A stretch of 64,000 bases of DNA from Prevotella denticola (GCF_900454835.1 NZ_UGTM01000002.1:186001-250000); one strand, 5' to 3'; shown: positions 1 to 8,245, numbered from the stretch's first letter. Numbers and translations: made by a program. Notes: generated from the letters alone by a model not told the origin.

Positions 1-1199
1 TCGGAAAGGAACTTGATGAGTGCCTTGTTTTTCGGCAGGGCCTTGAACGAGCGGTAAAGGGCAAGGAAACCCTCTTCCTGCAGTTTCTGGAAAGCAGCCT
101 TGTCGCCGGCATTCTTCTGTGCCTCCGCCAGCTTGTGGCGGGCCTCCGACAGGAGTTCGGTAGCCTGTTTGCGCTGCACCTCATAAAGACTCTGTACCAG
201 AGGCTGGAACTCCTCGAACATCTGGTCGTCACCCTTGGGCACAGGACCGCTGATGATAAGCGGCGTACGGGCATCGTCGATCAGCACCGAGTCTACCTCA
301 TCGACGATGGCATAGTTGTGCTGACGCTGTACAAGGTCGGCCGGCGACACGGCCATATTGTCACGCAGGTAATCGAAGCCGAACTCGTTGTTCGTACCGA
401 AGGTGATGTCTGCCTGATAGGCCTTGCGGCGTGCGGGCGAGTTCGGCTGGTGCTTGTCGATACAGTCGACGGACAGTCCGTTGAACATATAGAGCGGCCC
501 CATCCACTCGGAGTCACGCTTTGCCAGATAGTCGTTGACGGTTACGACGTGGACACCGTTGCCGGTGAGCGCATTGAGAAACACCGGAAGGGTGGCAACG
601 AGTGTCTTGCCCTCACCTGTCGCCATCTCGGCTATCTTGCCCTGATGCAGGACGACACCGCCGAAGATCTGTACGTCATAGTGTACCATCTCCCACTTCA
701 GGTCGTTGCCGCCGGCTGTCCAGTGGTCATGGTAAATGGCCTTGTCGCCATCGATCGTGATGAAGTCCTTGGCAGGGTCAGCTGCCAGTTCACGGTCGAA
801 GTCGGTTGCCGTGACAACCGTTTCCTCGTTCTCCGAGAAACGGCGTGCCGTATCCTTCACAATGGAGAAGGCGACCGGCATCACCTCGTTGAGCGCCGTT
901 TCGTAGTTGTCGAGAGCCTCCTTGTCCAGCTTGTCAATCTGGTTGAAGATTTCCTCGCGCTCGTCAATCGGTGTCTCCTCGATCTTTGCACGCAGCTCTG
1001 CTATCTGCTCACGCTGCTCCCTGGCTGCATCCTGTACATACTTCTGTATCTCTTTTGTCTTGGCACGCAGCTCATCATTGCTGAGCGCCTTGATTTCCGG
1101 ATAAGCCGCCTTCACCTTGTCTACGTAAGGCTGAATCAGCTTCATGTCACGTGTTGACTTATCTCCGAAAAGTGCTTTTAATATCTTGTTGAAATTCAT
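1..1199 (-). CDS. secA: Protein translocase subunit SecA (N-terminal part, cut by window edge)
   Basis: SecA is the cytosolic ATPase motor that pushes unfolded preproteins through SecYEG. About 399 N-terminal residues are present; the C-terminus lies before base 1. The start is the ATG at 1199 ([15 protein letters not shown]). Around residue 200 the Walker A region reads [14 protein letters not shown], followed by [21 protein letters not shown] and the DEAD-type box [20 protein letters not shown], all diagnostic for SecA. An insertion between the N-terminal helix and the nucleotide-binding domain (residues ~40-130, rich in Glu/Lys) makes it long, as is usual for Bacteroidetes SecA. It is a single gene in this window; the upstream gap holds a tandem repeat. 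Identification is certain; only the 3' end is unseen. Confidence 0.97.
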   Translation of the reverse strand, partial: MNFNKILKALFGDKSTRDMKLIQPYVDKVKAAYPEIKALSNDELRAKTKEIQKYVQDAAREQREQIAELRAKIEETPIDEREEIFNQIDKLDKEALDNYETALNEVMPVAFSIVKDTARRFSENEETVVTATDFDRELAADPAKDFITIDGDKAIYHDHWTAGGNDLKWEMVHYDVQIFGGVVLHQGKIAEMATGEGKTLVATLPVFLNALTGNGVHVVTVNDYLAKRDSEWMGPLYMFNGLSVDCIDKHQPNSPARRKAYQADITFGTNNEFGFDYLRDNMAVSPADLVQRQHNYAIVDEVDSVLIDDARTPLIISGPVPKGDDQMFEEFQPLVQSLYEVQRKQATELLSEARHKLAEAQKNAGDKAAFQKLQEEGFLALYRSFKALPKNKALIKFLS

Positions 1200-1292
1200 T
1201 TTTTATTATATTCTGTTTTGTTCCAATCGCATTCTGCGTGCCGGTACCGTCTCCGTTCCGTACCCGTCGGCAACCTGTCATGCTGTCCCGGA

Positions 1293-1372
1293 CGGTCGGG
1301 AATACTGTTCCCACACGGTCGGGAACCGTGTTCCCAGCGGCTGGGAAGACCGTTCCCAACGGTTGGGGAGAA
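1293..1372. repeat. Imperfect ~22-bp tandem repeat with internal dyads
   Basis: Three and a half copies of a unit of the form CGGTCGGGAAnnnnGTTCCCA follow each other (from 1293, 1316, 1338 and 1360). Each contains the inverted pair GGGAA/TTCCC, so every unit can fold and the whole block can form alternative hairpins. It sits between secA and the next minus-strand gene. The rest of the gap 1200-1547 holds nothing else I recognise except the hairpin at 1514-1541. Confidence 0.8.
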
Positions 1373-1513
1373 AGCACAGGGACGCTCTGGTCTGACGAAT
1401 TGCTTTACCTCCCGGACCAGAAGTCCATGTTCCGTACGATGTGTATCGGATATCTGAAAAAATACACAGAGGTAATATTCCCCTTTTCCGTGTCACCTTA
1501 TTATATTATAAAG

Positions 1514-1541
1514 ACAGGTGAGGAAACAGGAACTCACCTGT
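1514..1541 (-). terminator. Hairpin downstream of the 120-residue secreted protein gene
   Basis: Inverted repeat ACAGGTGAG / CTCACCTGT (1514-1522 and 1533-1541). Read on the minus strand it lies 7 bases after the stop at 1548 and is followed by CTTTATAATATAA, a weak U-rich tail. Probable terminator of the 3082-to-1548 transcription unit. Confidence 0.5.
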
Positions 1542-1547
1542 TTCCGA

Positions 1548-1910
1548 TTATGCCGCCGGACTGGGCGCACGGATCTGAATCCCCGTCGTCAAAGAGGGAT
1601 TGGGAAGGAAGAGCTGCTGCCCCTGATGAATATCTGAATAAGATGTTGATGCTGCCGGAAATCTGTCAGTGCGGTCTGCGGTATAGACCGCCTTGCTTTG
1701 TGCCGGCTCGACCTCCTCGTCATCCTTCATCTGCTTGAAGGCTTCGAGGACGGAAAGAATCTCCTGTCCGACTCCCGTGAATGCCTGCTGACGGCTGAGG
1801 TCTTCAATGCCGACATCACCCAACGCTATCTTCAGCGCAGACTGACAGTCCTGTGCCTCAACCCCTGTTGCGGCAAGGACGACAAGTAAAACGGTGATGT
1901 ATTTATTCAT
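1548..1910 (-). CDS. Small secreted protein of unknown function
   Basis: A 120-residue protein with a typical signal peptide (MNKYITVLLVVLAATGVEAQ, cleavage probably after Ala19), so exported to the periplasm or beyond. The mature part is hydrophilic and partly low-complexity, with no motif I recognise; the only cysteine (DCQSAL) is close to the mature N-terminus but is not in a lipobox. Its ATG at 1910 overlaps the stop of the DUF4105 gene by four bases (ATGA), so the two are surely co-transcribed and probably translationally coupled. It may be a partner or a fast-evolving remnant; I cannot assign a function. Confidence 0.65.
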   Translation of the reverse strand: MNKYITVLLVVLAATGVEAQDCQSALKIALGDVGIEDLSRQQAFTGVGQEILSVLEAFKQMKDDEEVEPAQSKAVYTADRTDRFPAASTSYSDIHQGQQLFLPNPSLTTGIQIRAPSPAA

Positions 1911-3082
1911 TTTCTATCTCTTTGAGCCGGCGGCGGCAGCAGACGGCTTATCCGCAAATGCAATATGCAGTGCAACAGCAAGAACAATGCCACAATCAGC
2001 ACCGGCACAGGGACTTCCTGGAAAAGACTTCCGATGAATCCCAGGACGATGAGCACGCACCATATCTTCCACCAGACTTCTTTCCGTTTCCAGACCGTAG
2101 CGTACAGGAAAAAGAGCGGAAGCGGATTGAAGAAGAACAGAATTGCGTTCAGGCTCACACAAGGATGCTGGGAGAACAGCATGAGAAAAAACACGATGCC
2201 CATCGCCCCCGAAGCGGTCATCAAGACCGCATCCCAGCCCCGGTAAAGCCGCCGTCTGAGGTTGCTCAACGTCATCATCACGACGCAGACAATGACAAAG
2301 ACAAGGGCTGCGGACAGCGGAGAGAACGGACAATCAGCCTCGTCCGTTTCCGCCTGAGGTGCCAGCAGCGTGTGCGTCTCCTTGATGAGAGGCTTCCCGT
2401 TGTAGGTAGCCCGGGCGAAGTCACGTCTCAGATTATCCGGAAGGAACTGCTGCTCGCTCTTCGTCGTCTTACGGTCGGCATTCACGCCCAGCAACAGGTC
2501 TTCGCCGAACTGCGACCATTCGTAGCCGTGGTTCCATTCGTGTATCATCGAGCGGAACGTCGCCGCACTGTCGGCAGCCGGATAGACAACCTTTCCGTGC
2601 AGATGGTCGACGAGCATATCACGCGCCCTCGTCGTGCAGTTGTCGAAAAAGAAATTATAGCGGTAGACGGTGTTTTCAGGCTTCATGTTCTCCCGCAAGG
2701 CACTGCGGATAGCCTGCTTGTCTTCTGCCGACAGGTCCAGCACCTGTTCCACGATGCCTCTTCTCTCGTAACGATACTGTGCGAGAAACCTGTCCATCGG
2801 CTCGACTCCCATGCGGTAGTCGGTCAGTCCGAAGATGAAACGGGGAATGAAATAAGGCTGGTCCTGCGAGAAGATACCGTAGTTGACGACCAGGTCTTCC
2901 CCGCTCTTCCTGTCACGGTAGCGGATTGCAGTATGCCCATACTGCGCCCAGACCTCTTCTCCCGGCGAACAGGTCAGAAGTGAAATCTGAACACTGTCGG
3001 CACACACAGCCTGTCCTGTTCCTGCTGCTGCGGAAACGGACAGGAGGAACGACAGTACAATATATAATAATCCTTTTTTCAT
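1907..3082 (-). CDS. DUF4105 (Lnb N-terminal periplasmic domain) membrane protein
   Basis: 391 residues. A signal peptide (1-~27) is followed by a DUF4105 domain (~30-240) with the hallmark stretches SPGEEVWAQYGHTAIRY, VVNYGIFSQDQPYFIPRF and NFFFDNCTTRARDML. The His of YGHTA and the Cys of DNCTTR are the conserved candidates for a catalytic pair in this papain/NlpC-like family; related Lnb proteins in Firmicutes work on lipoprotein acyl chains, but the role in Bacteroidetes is unproven. The C-terminal third (~265-385) contains about four hydrophobic helices, anchoring it in the inner membrane with the domain in the periplasm. A -7 element (TATCTTTG on the minus strand, 3098-3091) lies 8 bases before the ATG. 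Co-transcribed with the small secreted protein gene. Confidence 0.85.
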   Translation of the reverse strand: MKKGLLYIVLSFLLSVSAAAGTGQAVCADSVQISLLTCSPGEEVWAQYGHTAIRYRDRKSGEDLVVNYGIFSQDQPYFIPRFIFGLTDYRMGVEPMDRFLAQYRYERRGIVEQVLDLSAEDKQAIRSALRENMKPENTVYRYNFFFDNCTTRARDMLVDHLHGKVVYPAADSAATFRSMIHEWNHGYEWSQFGEDLLLGVNADRKTTKSEQQFLPDNLRRDFARATYNGKPLIKETHTLLAPQAETDEADCPFSPLSAALVFVIVCVVMMTLSNLRRRLYRGWDAVLMTASGAMGIVFFLMLFSQHPCVSLNAILFFFNPLPLFFLYATVWKRKEVWWKIWCVLIVLGFIGSLFQEVPVPVLIVALFLLLHCILHLRISRLLPPPAQRDRK

Positions 3083-3090
3083 TCCGTCCG

Positions 3091-3098
3091 CAAAGATA
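3091..3098 (-). promoter_or_regulatory. -7 promoter element for the DUF4105 gene
   Basis: TATCTTTG on the minus strand, matching the Bacteroidetes TAnnTTTG consensus, 8 bases upstream of the ATG at 3082. A very short leader is implied. Confidence 0.65.
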
Positions 3099-3174
3099 AT
3101 AAAAAAGCATGAGAAAACAAACTATCCCAGACAAAATATAAGAAACAGGGAGGCTGTCCGATCTCATGCGTCAC

Positions 3175-3227
3175 CCGCCCCGGACAAGACAGAGACTTTT
3201 TGGACGGGGCAGGAAAGGACGGGGCGG
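3175..3227 (-). terminator. GC-rich hairpin after the MBL-fold gene
   Basis: The pair CCGCCCC (from 3175) and GGGGCGG (ending 3227) encloses a region with further GGGGC repeats. It lies in the 194-base gap between the MBL gene stop (3277) and the DUF4105 start. Plausible terminator, but no clear U-tract is seen. Confidence 0.35.
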
Positions 3228-3276
3228 TATGTCCGCAAGGTCAACCGGGCGTCACGTTTCGCTCTCTCCGAGGAAT

Positions 3277-4176
3277 CTACACCTCTATCTTCAGTCCGTC
3301 ATAAGCAAGGAAGATGCCGTCGGGAAGCCGTCGCTGCGCCTCCTCATGCAATCCGACCTGATGGGTGAGATGGGTAAGATAAGTACGTCTGGCACCTATC
3401 CGCCTGCTGAACTCGACGGCTTCCGGTATCAGCTGGTGCGAATGATGCGGCCGCTCCCAGCGAAGTGCGTTCACCACGAGGGTCTCGACCCCTTCGAGAT
3501 AAGGAAGCTCGGCATCGTCCATCGTCTTCATGTCCGTTATGTAGGCGAGCTTCCCGAAACGATAGCCGAAGATGGGCAACCTGCCGTGCATCACGTTGAC
3601 AGGCACCACCTCTATGTCGCCGATTCGTATATGGGAATGAGGCGGAAGAGCATGCAGGTTCAGTTTGGGAACACCGGGATAGAGGTGTTCGGCAAAACAA
3701 TAGGGGAAATTATGCCGCAGTCCGCCGCAGGTGTCTGCATTGGCATAGACATCTATGTCGCCTAACCTGCAATAGGGACGTACGTCGTCGATGCCGCCCA
3801 CGTGATCGTAGTGGATGTGTGTTATCAGCAGTCCATCTATCTTCCGGAAAGGCTGCGGCAGCATCTGCTGCCGGAAGTCGGGTCCGCAGTCGATGATGAC
3901 CCGCGTCTGTGCGGTCTCCAGAAGGGCCGAAGTGCGCAGCCGGCTGTCATGCGGGTCACTGCTCTTGCAGACTTCACAGGTGCAGCCAAGGACGGGTACG
4001 CCGTTGGAAGTACCTGTGCCCAGGAAAGTCAAAGTTCCCCCCGTTTCTTCCGAAGAAGAGGAGAAGCCCGCCCCGCCCCCTCCGGAAGGAAAGGAGGGAC
4101 TGACGGACTGTATACCGGTCGAAGATTGCTGTCTGTCCAAAAGATATGTCGTTTTTGAAATAAAAGCCGCTGTCAC
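3277..4176 (-). CDS. MBL-fold metallo-hydrolase (PhnP/YycJ-like), start displaced by a repeat
   Basis: Metallo-beta-lactamase fold hydrolase of the PhnP/RNase Z-like branch, cytosolic, substrate unknown. Key parts: LTFLGTGTSNGVPVLGC with the CxCxxC zinc knuckle (TCEVCKSSDPHDSRLRTS), IDCGPDFRQQ, the metal motif THIHYDHVGGIDD, GYRFGKLAYITDMK and a late His in THLTHQVGLHEE. Normal relatives begin with about M-K-L-T-F. Here the first 47 residues (to EETGG) are low-complexity and encoded by a Pu/Py-rich repeat, so translation may really start at the TTG at 4032 (giving MTFLGTGTSNG, 251 residues) rather than the ATG at 4176. It follows murB on the same strand, 250 bases away. Family certain, start uncertain. 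Confidence 0.85.
   Translation of the reverse strand: MTAAFISKTTYLLDRQQSSTGIQSVSPSFPSGGGGAGFSSSSEETGGTLTFLGTGTSNGVPVLGCTCEVCKSSDPHDSRLRTSALLETAQTRVIIDCGPDFRQQMLPQPFRKIDGLLITHIHYDHVGGIDDVRPYCRLGDIDVYANADTCGGLRHNFPYCFAEHLYPGVPKLNLHALPPHSHIRIGDIEVVPVNVMHGRLPIFGYRFGKLAYITDMKTMDDAELPYLEGVETLVVNALRWERPHHSHQLIPEAVEFSRRIGARRTYLTHLTHQVGLHEEAQRRLPDGIFLAYDGLKIEV
4019..4115. repeat. Pu/Py-rich repeat element overlapping the 5' end of the MBL gene
   Basis: Minus-strand modules CCCTCCTTTCC, TCCGGAGGGGGCGGGGC and CTTCTCCTCTTCTTC are of the same kind as the element at 4300-4435 (TCCGAAGGGAGG, CTCCTCGGAGGGAGG). It encodes only the Ser/Gly-rich head of the MBL frame. Confidence 0.6.
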
Positions 4177-4299
4177 CGTAATACTCCCATCACCCTGAGG
4201 CGTCCGTTATTACGCATGACACACCTTATTCTATATGATACGTCCTCCATAATATATACTCTGGCACCAAGAAGAATCCTTCCATCCGGCAAGTCACAG

Positions 4300-4435
4300 A
4301 CATTGATTCCTCCCTCCGAGGAGCTGGAGGAGACTTTGCCCCCCATCAGCCCTTCTTCTCTCTTTGGACGGTCAAGGGACTTGCTTCTGCCAGGCACTTT
4401 CCTCCCTTCGGAGGGGCAGGGGGAGGTCACACCAC
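4300..4435. repeat. Composite Pu/Py-rich intergenic element at the end of murB
   Basis: On the minus strand the sequence runs CCTCCCCCTGCCCCTCCGAA GGGAGG, then a non-repetitive middle with CTTGACCGTCC, then GGGGGGCAAAGTCTCCTCC and CTCCTCGGAGGGAGG. Both ends carry short palindromes (CCTCCGAAGGGAGG and CTCCTCGGAGG). It overlaps the last codons of murB (stop at 4427). Similar elements are widespread between genes in Prevotella and Bacteroides genomes as far as I remember; copy number here must be checked. Confidence 0.6.
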
Positions 4436-5431
4436 ATTCACTTCCGGATGTATCTCAATACCGAACTTCTCCTTTACGTCATGCTGTATGGCTTCAAAGA
4501 GACGGACAACATCGGCTCCGGCAGCACCCCCGAGGTTGACCAGCACCAGTGCCTGCTTATCGTAGACACCGGCACGGCCGAGCGACCTGCCCTTCCATCC
4601 ACACTGTTCGATCATCCATCCGGCAGGAATCTTCTCGTGCGTACTGTCTATTGTATAGTGAGGCATACGCTCGTACTGCGCCGCCAGTTCATCGTATTTC
4701 TCCTTGGAGACGATGGGATTCATAAAGAAGCTGCCCGCATTCCCCGTCACCTTGGGGTCGGGAAGTTTGGCATTACGGATGGCGATAATCGTCTGTCGCA
4801 GTTCGTCTGCCGTCGGATGCGCAATACCCCGTTCTGCCAGTGCCGTGCGGATATTGCCGTAATCGAGCCTGGGGCGGTAGGTGCTGGAAAGACGGTAGGT
4901 CACCGACGTAATGAGGTACTTGTTGCGCCACTCATGCTTGAAGCGGCTCTGACGGTAGCTGTACCCACAGTCCGTATTCTTGAAGTGACGCACCCTGCCT
5001 GTGGCAATCTCCACAGCCTCCACCTCTTCTATCAGGTCCTTGGCTTCCGCACCGTACGCCCCGATGTTCTGTACGGCACTCGCGCCGCACTCACCGGGGA
5101 TGATAGAAAGGTTCTCTGCACCGTAAAGCCCATGGGAAACACAATACGCTACGAAGTCGTCCCACACATAACCCGACCCACAACGTACACGCCCGCCGCC
5201 CACGTCTTCTATAAACGAGATGCCCGAATGGAGTACCGTCCCCTTATAGTCTTCCGTCAGCAACAGGTTGCTGCCGCCGCCGAGTATCAGCAACGGATGA
5301 TCTTCTTCCTTCAGGGAACGCACAGCCTCCTGTGCATCCTCCACGGACTCGTATTCAACGAAACGCCGGCACTTTGCATCAATACCGAACGTGTTATGCT
5401 CTAACAGACTATAGTCACACTCTATCTTCAT
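4427..5431 (-). CDS. murB: UDP-N-acetylenolpyruvoylglucosamine reductase MurB
   Basis: MurB reduces UDP-GlcNAc-enolpyruvate to UDP-MurNAc with NADPH and FAD, the second committed step of peptidoglycan synthesis, in the cytosol. 334 residues, normal for a type I enzyme. Seen: the FAD-binding segment LLILGGGSNLLLTEDY (~45-60), the loop SIIPGECGASAVQNIGAYGAE (where most homologues have PGTVGAAPVQNIGAYG), GYSYRQSRFK with the substrate-binding Tyr/Arg, the catalytic-Ser loop GNAGSFFMNP and the C-terminal PAGWMIEQCGWKG and HPEVNVV. The PGECGAS variant and the Met in SFFMNP are slightly unusual but every key residue is there. It is transcribed towards the MBL gene; the acetyltransferase gene is 58 bases upstream. 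Confidence 0.97.
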   Translation of the reverse strand: MKIECDYSLLEHNTFGIDAKCRRFVEYESVEDAQEAVRSLKEEDHPLLILGGGSNLLLTEDYKGTVLHSGISFIEDVGGGRVRCGSGYVWDDFVAYCVSHGLYGAENLSIIPGECGASAVQNIGAYGAEAKDLIEEVEAVEIATGRVRHFKNTDCGYSYRQSRFKHEWRNKYLITSVTYRLSSTYRPRLDYGNIRTALAERGIAHPTADELRQTIIAIRNAKLPDPKVTGNAGSFFMNPIVSKEKYDELAAQYERMPHYTIDSTHEKIPAGWMIEQCGWKGRSLGRAGVYDKQALVLVNLGGAAGADVVRLFEAIQHDVKEKFGIEIHPEVNVV

Positions 5432-5489
5432 TTTAACTTATTCCGTTTTGGCGTTGCCTTTGTTTCTGTTCATAACTTATAACAAGGAA

Positions 5490-6062
5490 CTATTCTTCCT
5501 GGTATCTGATGACCCTTGCCGGACTGCCGACAGCAACAGCATTGGCAGGTATGTCCTTTGTCACCACTGCTCCTGCGCCTATCACGGCATTACGACCTAT
5601 CGTCACACCGGGCAGGATGATGGCTCCGCCGCCAATCCACGCACCGTCTTCTATCTTGACAGGTCGGGCATAGATATTCCACCCTCCGCCGGGAATCATC
5701 CGTTCCCCGGCAGTGACAGGATGCGCGGCTGTATAGATTTTCACGTCTGAAGCGATGAGAACATGATTGCCGATGTCAATACGGTTATTGTCTACAAACG
5801 TACAGTTCATATTGATAACGACCCAGTCGCCCAAGTGGATATTGACACCATACTCACAATGAAAATCAACATCGATATGAACCGGCTCACCGACAGAGCC
5901 AAACAGCTGCTCAAAAATCCTGCGTTTGCCTTCGTGGTCGGCATAGTCGCAATCGTTCAACTTACGCAATAAGCGTTTCGTACGTAATATTATCTGCTGC
6001 AATTCCGGGTCGACAGCATTAAAGAACTCACCATCCAAGGCTTTCTGACGTTCACTTTTCAT
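5490..6062 (-). CDS. Sugar O-acetyltransferase (maltose/galactoside acetyltransferase type)
   Basis: 190 residues from the ATG at 6062 (MKSERQKALDGEFFNAVD). An N-terminal helical Mac-type domain (~1-55, RKLNDCDYADHEGKRRIFEQLFGSVG) precedes left-handed beta-helix hexapeptide repeats (~60-180): HLGDWVVINMNCTFVDNN, IGNHVLIASDVKIYTAAHP with the catalytic His, and IEDGAWIGGGAIILPGVTIG. This is the layout of acetyl-CoA-dependent maltose or galactoside acetyltransferases (LacA/Maa family), cytosolic enzymes that acetylate the 6-OH of sugars. The open frame continues further upstream, but without similarity to the family, so I use the later Met. Natural substrate not predictable. Confidence 0.9.
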   Translation of the reverse strand: MKSERQKALDGEFFNAVDPELQQIILRTKRLLRKLNDCDYADHEGKRRIFEQLFGSVGEPVHIDVDFHCEYGVNIHLGDWVVINMNCTFVDNNRIDIGNHVLIASDVKIYTAAHPVTAGERMIPGGGWNIYARPVKIEDGAWIGGGAIILPGVTIGRNAVIGAGAVVTKDIPANAVAVGSPARVIRYQEE

Positions 6063-6138
6063 AAGCAACAGGCATTGTAAAGTTGGGTATATGCTAAAGA
6101 AAGACCCGCTACCGATGATCAGGCAGAGGGCCTTCCCG

Positions 6139-6996
6139 TCAATAAGCGACGATCTTCTCCAGCCGCCAGTCCTTTCCGTGCCGTCTGAAGAACAGCTGCG
6201 TCTCCGCTCCATTGGCCAGTCCGCGGAAAGTAAGAATCTTGCGGTCCGACTCCGAGTACTTCTGGCCATAGAGGATATTGTAAATCATCTCGCCCGGTAC
6301 TTCCGGAAGGAACGACGACCACTCCCCGGCAGGGATGGTGGTATTGATGGTTGCGACCTCCTCGCCATTGGGATCGGGTCCTGAATAGGCCAGCGGATTC
6401 TTCACGAAGCCCCTGCCGCTGTCGGCAAAGAAGCGGGAAAGGAACGTGAAGAACGAAGCGTTATAGCTCTGCTTGAAACCGATAGTACAGATTTTGTTCA
6501 GCTTCCATTTCCCCTCCTGATGGTCGAACCAGTACTGCTCCACGGTTCTTTTCCTCAAGTGGATCTTTTCGACAATCACACTGTCCAGATCTGTTGCCTT
6601 CGGATACTTCATCTGCTTCTCGTTGTCGAAAATCAGCGTGTAATATCCCTGCGGCCGGAAGAAATGGTCGGTCTTCCACTGGCTGCGCGTCAGCTCTGAT
6701 GTCTTCCCGCCGTTGACAACCGGCAGCGGGAACTTGATGCGGCTGCGCTGCAGCTTCCTGTTGGCAATGAAATTGAAGAAGAAGTCATCGAACAGCTGGT
6801 CGGCCGCCTTCGGCATCGGCGTGGAGGCAATCACCTCCGTGGCAGAGTCGACGGTATCAGCGGTGTCACTGTTCTCCGCCATGGCAGAATCCGTACTGGA
6901 ACTGTCTGCCGCTTCAATCTTCCTGTTAGAACAGCCTGTGGTGACCGCCATCATGGCCGCACAGACACATACAACAAGTAAAAATGCTTTTCTCAT
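6139..6996 (-). CDS. DUF4348 family lipoprotein
   Basis: 285 residues. Signal peptide with a lipobox (AVTTGC, Cys22) followed by a Ser/Asp/Thr-rich linker (~25-60, SSSTDSAMAENSDTADTVDS) and a compact domain (~65-285) with QLFDDFFFNFIANRKLQRSR, DHFFRPQGYYTLIFDN and SYNASFFTFLSRFF, matching what I know of DUF4348, a Bacteroidetes-specific family of unknown function. Localised to a membrane facing the periplasm or the outside. Divergent from pheS, with its own -7 element (7034-7027, TACATTTG on the minus strand). Downstream is the acetyltransferase, 76 bases away. Confidence 0.8.
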   Translation of the reverse strand: MRKAFLLVVCVCAAMMAVTTGCSNRKIEAADSSSTDSAMAENSDTADTVDSATEVIASTPMPKAADQLFDDFFFNFIANRKLQRSRIKFPLPVVNGGKTSELTRSQWKTDHFFRPQGYYTLIFDNEKQMKYPKATDLDSVIVEKIHLRKRTVEQYWFDHQEGKWKLNKICTIGFKQSYNASFFTFLSRFFADSGRGFVKNPLAYSGPDPNGEEVATINTTIPAGEWSSFLPEVPGEMIYNILYGQKYSESDRKILTFRGLANGAETQLFFRRHGKDWRLEKIVAY

Positions 6997-7026
6997 ACGC
7001 TCGTTTTATTCGTCTCAAATTTCCTG

Positions 7027-7034
7027 CAAATGTA
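7027..7034 (-). promoter_or_regulatory. -7 promoter element of the DUF4348 lipoprotein gene
   Basis: TACATTTG on the minus strand, 30 bases before the ATG at 6996, fitting TAnnTTTG. It is back to back with the pheS promoter. Confidence 0.6.
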
Positions 7035-7109
7035 CGATATTTATTTCTAATAAGACAGGAAAAACATAAATTTATATCAGGGTAATTTCTCCGTTCCGAT
7101 TATAAATCG

Positions 7110-7117
7110 TACCTTTG
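7110..7117 (+). promoter_or_regulatory. -7 promoter element of pheS
   Basis: TACCTTTG 20 bases before the pheS ATG. The leader is too short for a T-box or a leader-peptide attenuator. Confidence 0.65.
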
Positions 7118-7137
7118 CAGGAAAATAACCAAGCAGT

Positions 7138-8175
7138 ATGCTATTAGACAAGATAGAAGAACTTCTCAAGGAAGTGAGTACACTTACGGCACAGAATGCC
7201 GGCGACGTGGAACAGCTCCGACTGAAATACCTCAGCAAGAAAGGCGAAATCAGCGCATTGATGGGTGAGTTCCGGAATGTGGCGGCCGACCAGAAGAAGG
7301 CCGTCGGCATGAAAATCAACGAACTCAAGCAGCTCGCACAGAACAGAATCAACGAGCTGAAGGACCAGCTCGAGACCAGCGAGGCACAGAGCGACGACAT
7401 CGACCTTACACGCACCGCCTACCCCATCAGCCTGGGTACGCGGCATCCGCTGACACTTGTCAAGAACGAAATCATCGACATCTTCGCACGGATGGGCTTC
7501 ACGCTCTATCAGGGTCCGGAGATTGACGACGACCAGCACGTGTTCACCATGCTGAACTTCGCCGCCGACCATCCGGCGCGCGATATGCAGGACACTTTCT
7601 TCATCGAGCGCAGCAATACGATGGACGTGACGAAAAACGTGCTTCTCCGCAGCCATACTTCCAACGACGAGGCACATTATATGTCTACCCACAAGCCGCC
7701 GATCCGCGTGCTCTGTCCGGGCCGCGTCTACCGCAACGAGGCGATTTCGGCACGCGCCCACTGCTTCTTCCATCAGGTAGAAGGGCTCTATGTAGACAGG
7801 AACGTCAGCTTCACCGACCTCAAGCAGGTGCTACTCACCTTTGCCCGTGAGATGTTCGGTGCCGACACGAAGATACGCCTCCGCCCGAGTTACTTCCCAT
7901 TCACCGAGCCGAGTGCCGAGATGGACATCAGCTGCAATATCTGCGGCGGCGAGGGATGCGGCTTCTGCAAACACACCGGCTGGGTGGAGATTCTCGGCTG
8001 CGGTATGGTCGACCCGCACGACCTTGAGGCCTGCGGCATCGACTCCAGCGTCTATACCGGCTACGCTTTCGGCATGGGTGTCGAGCGCATCGCCAACCTC
8101 AAGTACCGTGTCAGCGACCTCCGCCTCTTCTCCGAGAACGACACCCGCTTCCTGCGAGAGTTCGAGGGAGCGTGA
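7138..8175 (+). CDS. pheS: Phenylalanine--tRNA ligase alpha subunit
   Basis: PheS is the catalytic subunit of the (alpha-beta)2 phenylalanyl-tRNA synthetase, which attaches Phe to tRNA-Phe. 345 residues, the usual length. An N-terminal coiled coil (~1-85, tRNA-binding arm) is followed by the class II core: HPLTLVKNEIIDIFARMGF, GPEIDDDQHVFTMLNFAADHPARD, motif 2 CPGRVYRNEAISARAHCFFHQVEGLYVD, SYFPFTEPSAEMDISC and motif 3 YAFGMGVERIANLKYRVSDLR. The CxxCxGxxCxxCK-like segment (CNICGGEGCGFCKHTGW) between motifs 2 and 3 is common in Bacteroidetes PheS. The partner pheT is not in the window. Confidence 0.97.
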   Translation: MLLDKIEELLKEVSTLTAQNAGDVEQLRLKYLSKKGEISALMGEFRNVAADQKKAVGMKINELKQLAQNRINELKDQLETSEAQSDDIDLTRTAYPISLGTRHPLTLVKNEIIDIFARMGFTLYQGPEIDDDQHVFTMLNFAADHPARDMQDTFFIERSNTMDVTKNVLLRSHTSNDEAHYMSTHKPPIRVLCPGRVYRNEAISARAHCFFHQVEGLYVDRNVSFTDLKQVLLTFAREMFGADTKIRLRPSYFPFTEPSAEMDISCNICGGEGCGFCKHTGWVEILGCGMVDPHDLEACGIDSSVYTGYAFGMGVERIANLKYRVSDLRLFSENDTRFLREFEGA

Positions 8176-8195
8176 GCTGCATGACTGATGTTGCA

Positions 8196-8245
8196 GTGAT
8201 GGGCGTTGATGAAAACCGTTTTGGTCATTCATCAACGCCCATCAC
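8196..8245 (+). terminator. Perfect 18-bp hairpin after pheS
   Basis: GTGATGGGCGTTGATGAA (8196-8213) and its exact complement (8228-8245) enclose a 14-base loop, 20 bases after the pheS stop. Strong stem but no good U-tract (ACCGTATAAAAA follows), so it may act in mRNA 3'-end protection as well as termination. Confidence 0.6.

Noticed and set aside
1238..1738. Plus-strand frame through the tandem repeat at 1.3 kb
   Set aside because: Coding potential comes from the repeat; it runs into the secreted-protein gene on the other strand.
3166..3765. Plus-strand frame opposite the MBL-fold gene
   Set aside because: Antisense to a gene with complete metal-binding motifs.
6063..6269. N-terminal extension of the acetyltransferase
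   Set aside because: It overlaps the DUF4348 gene in another frame and has no resemblance to the family.
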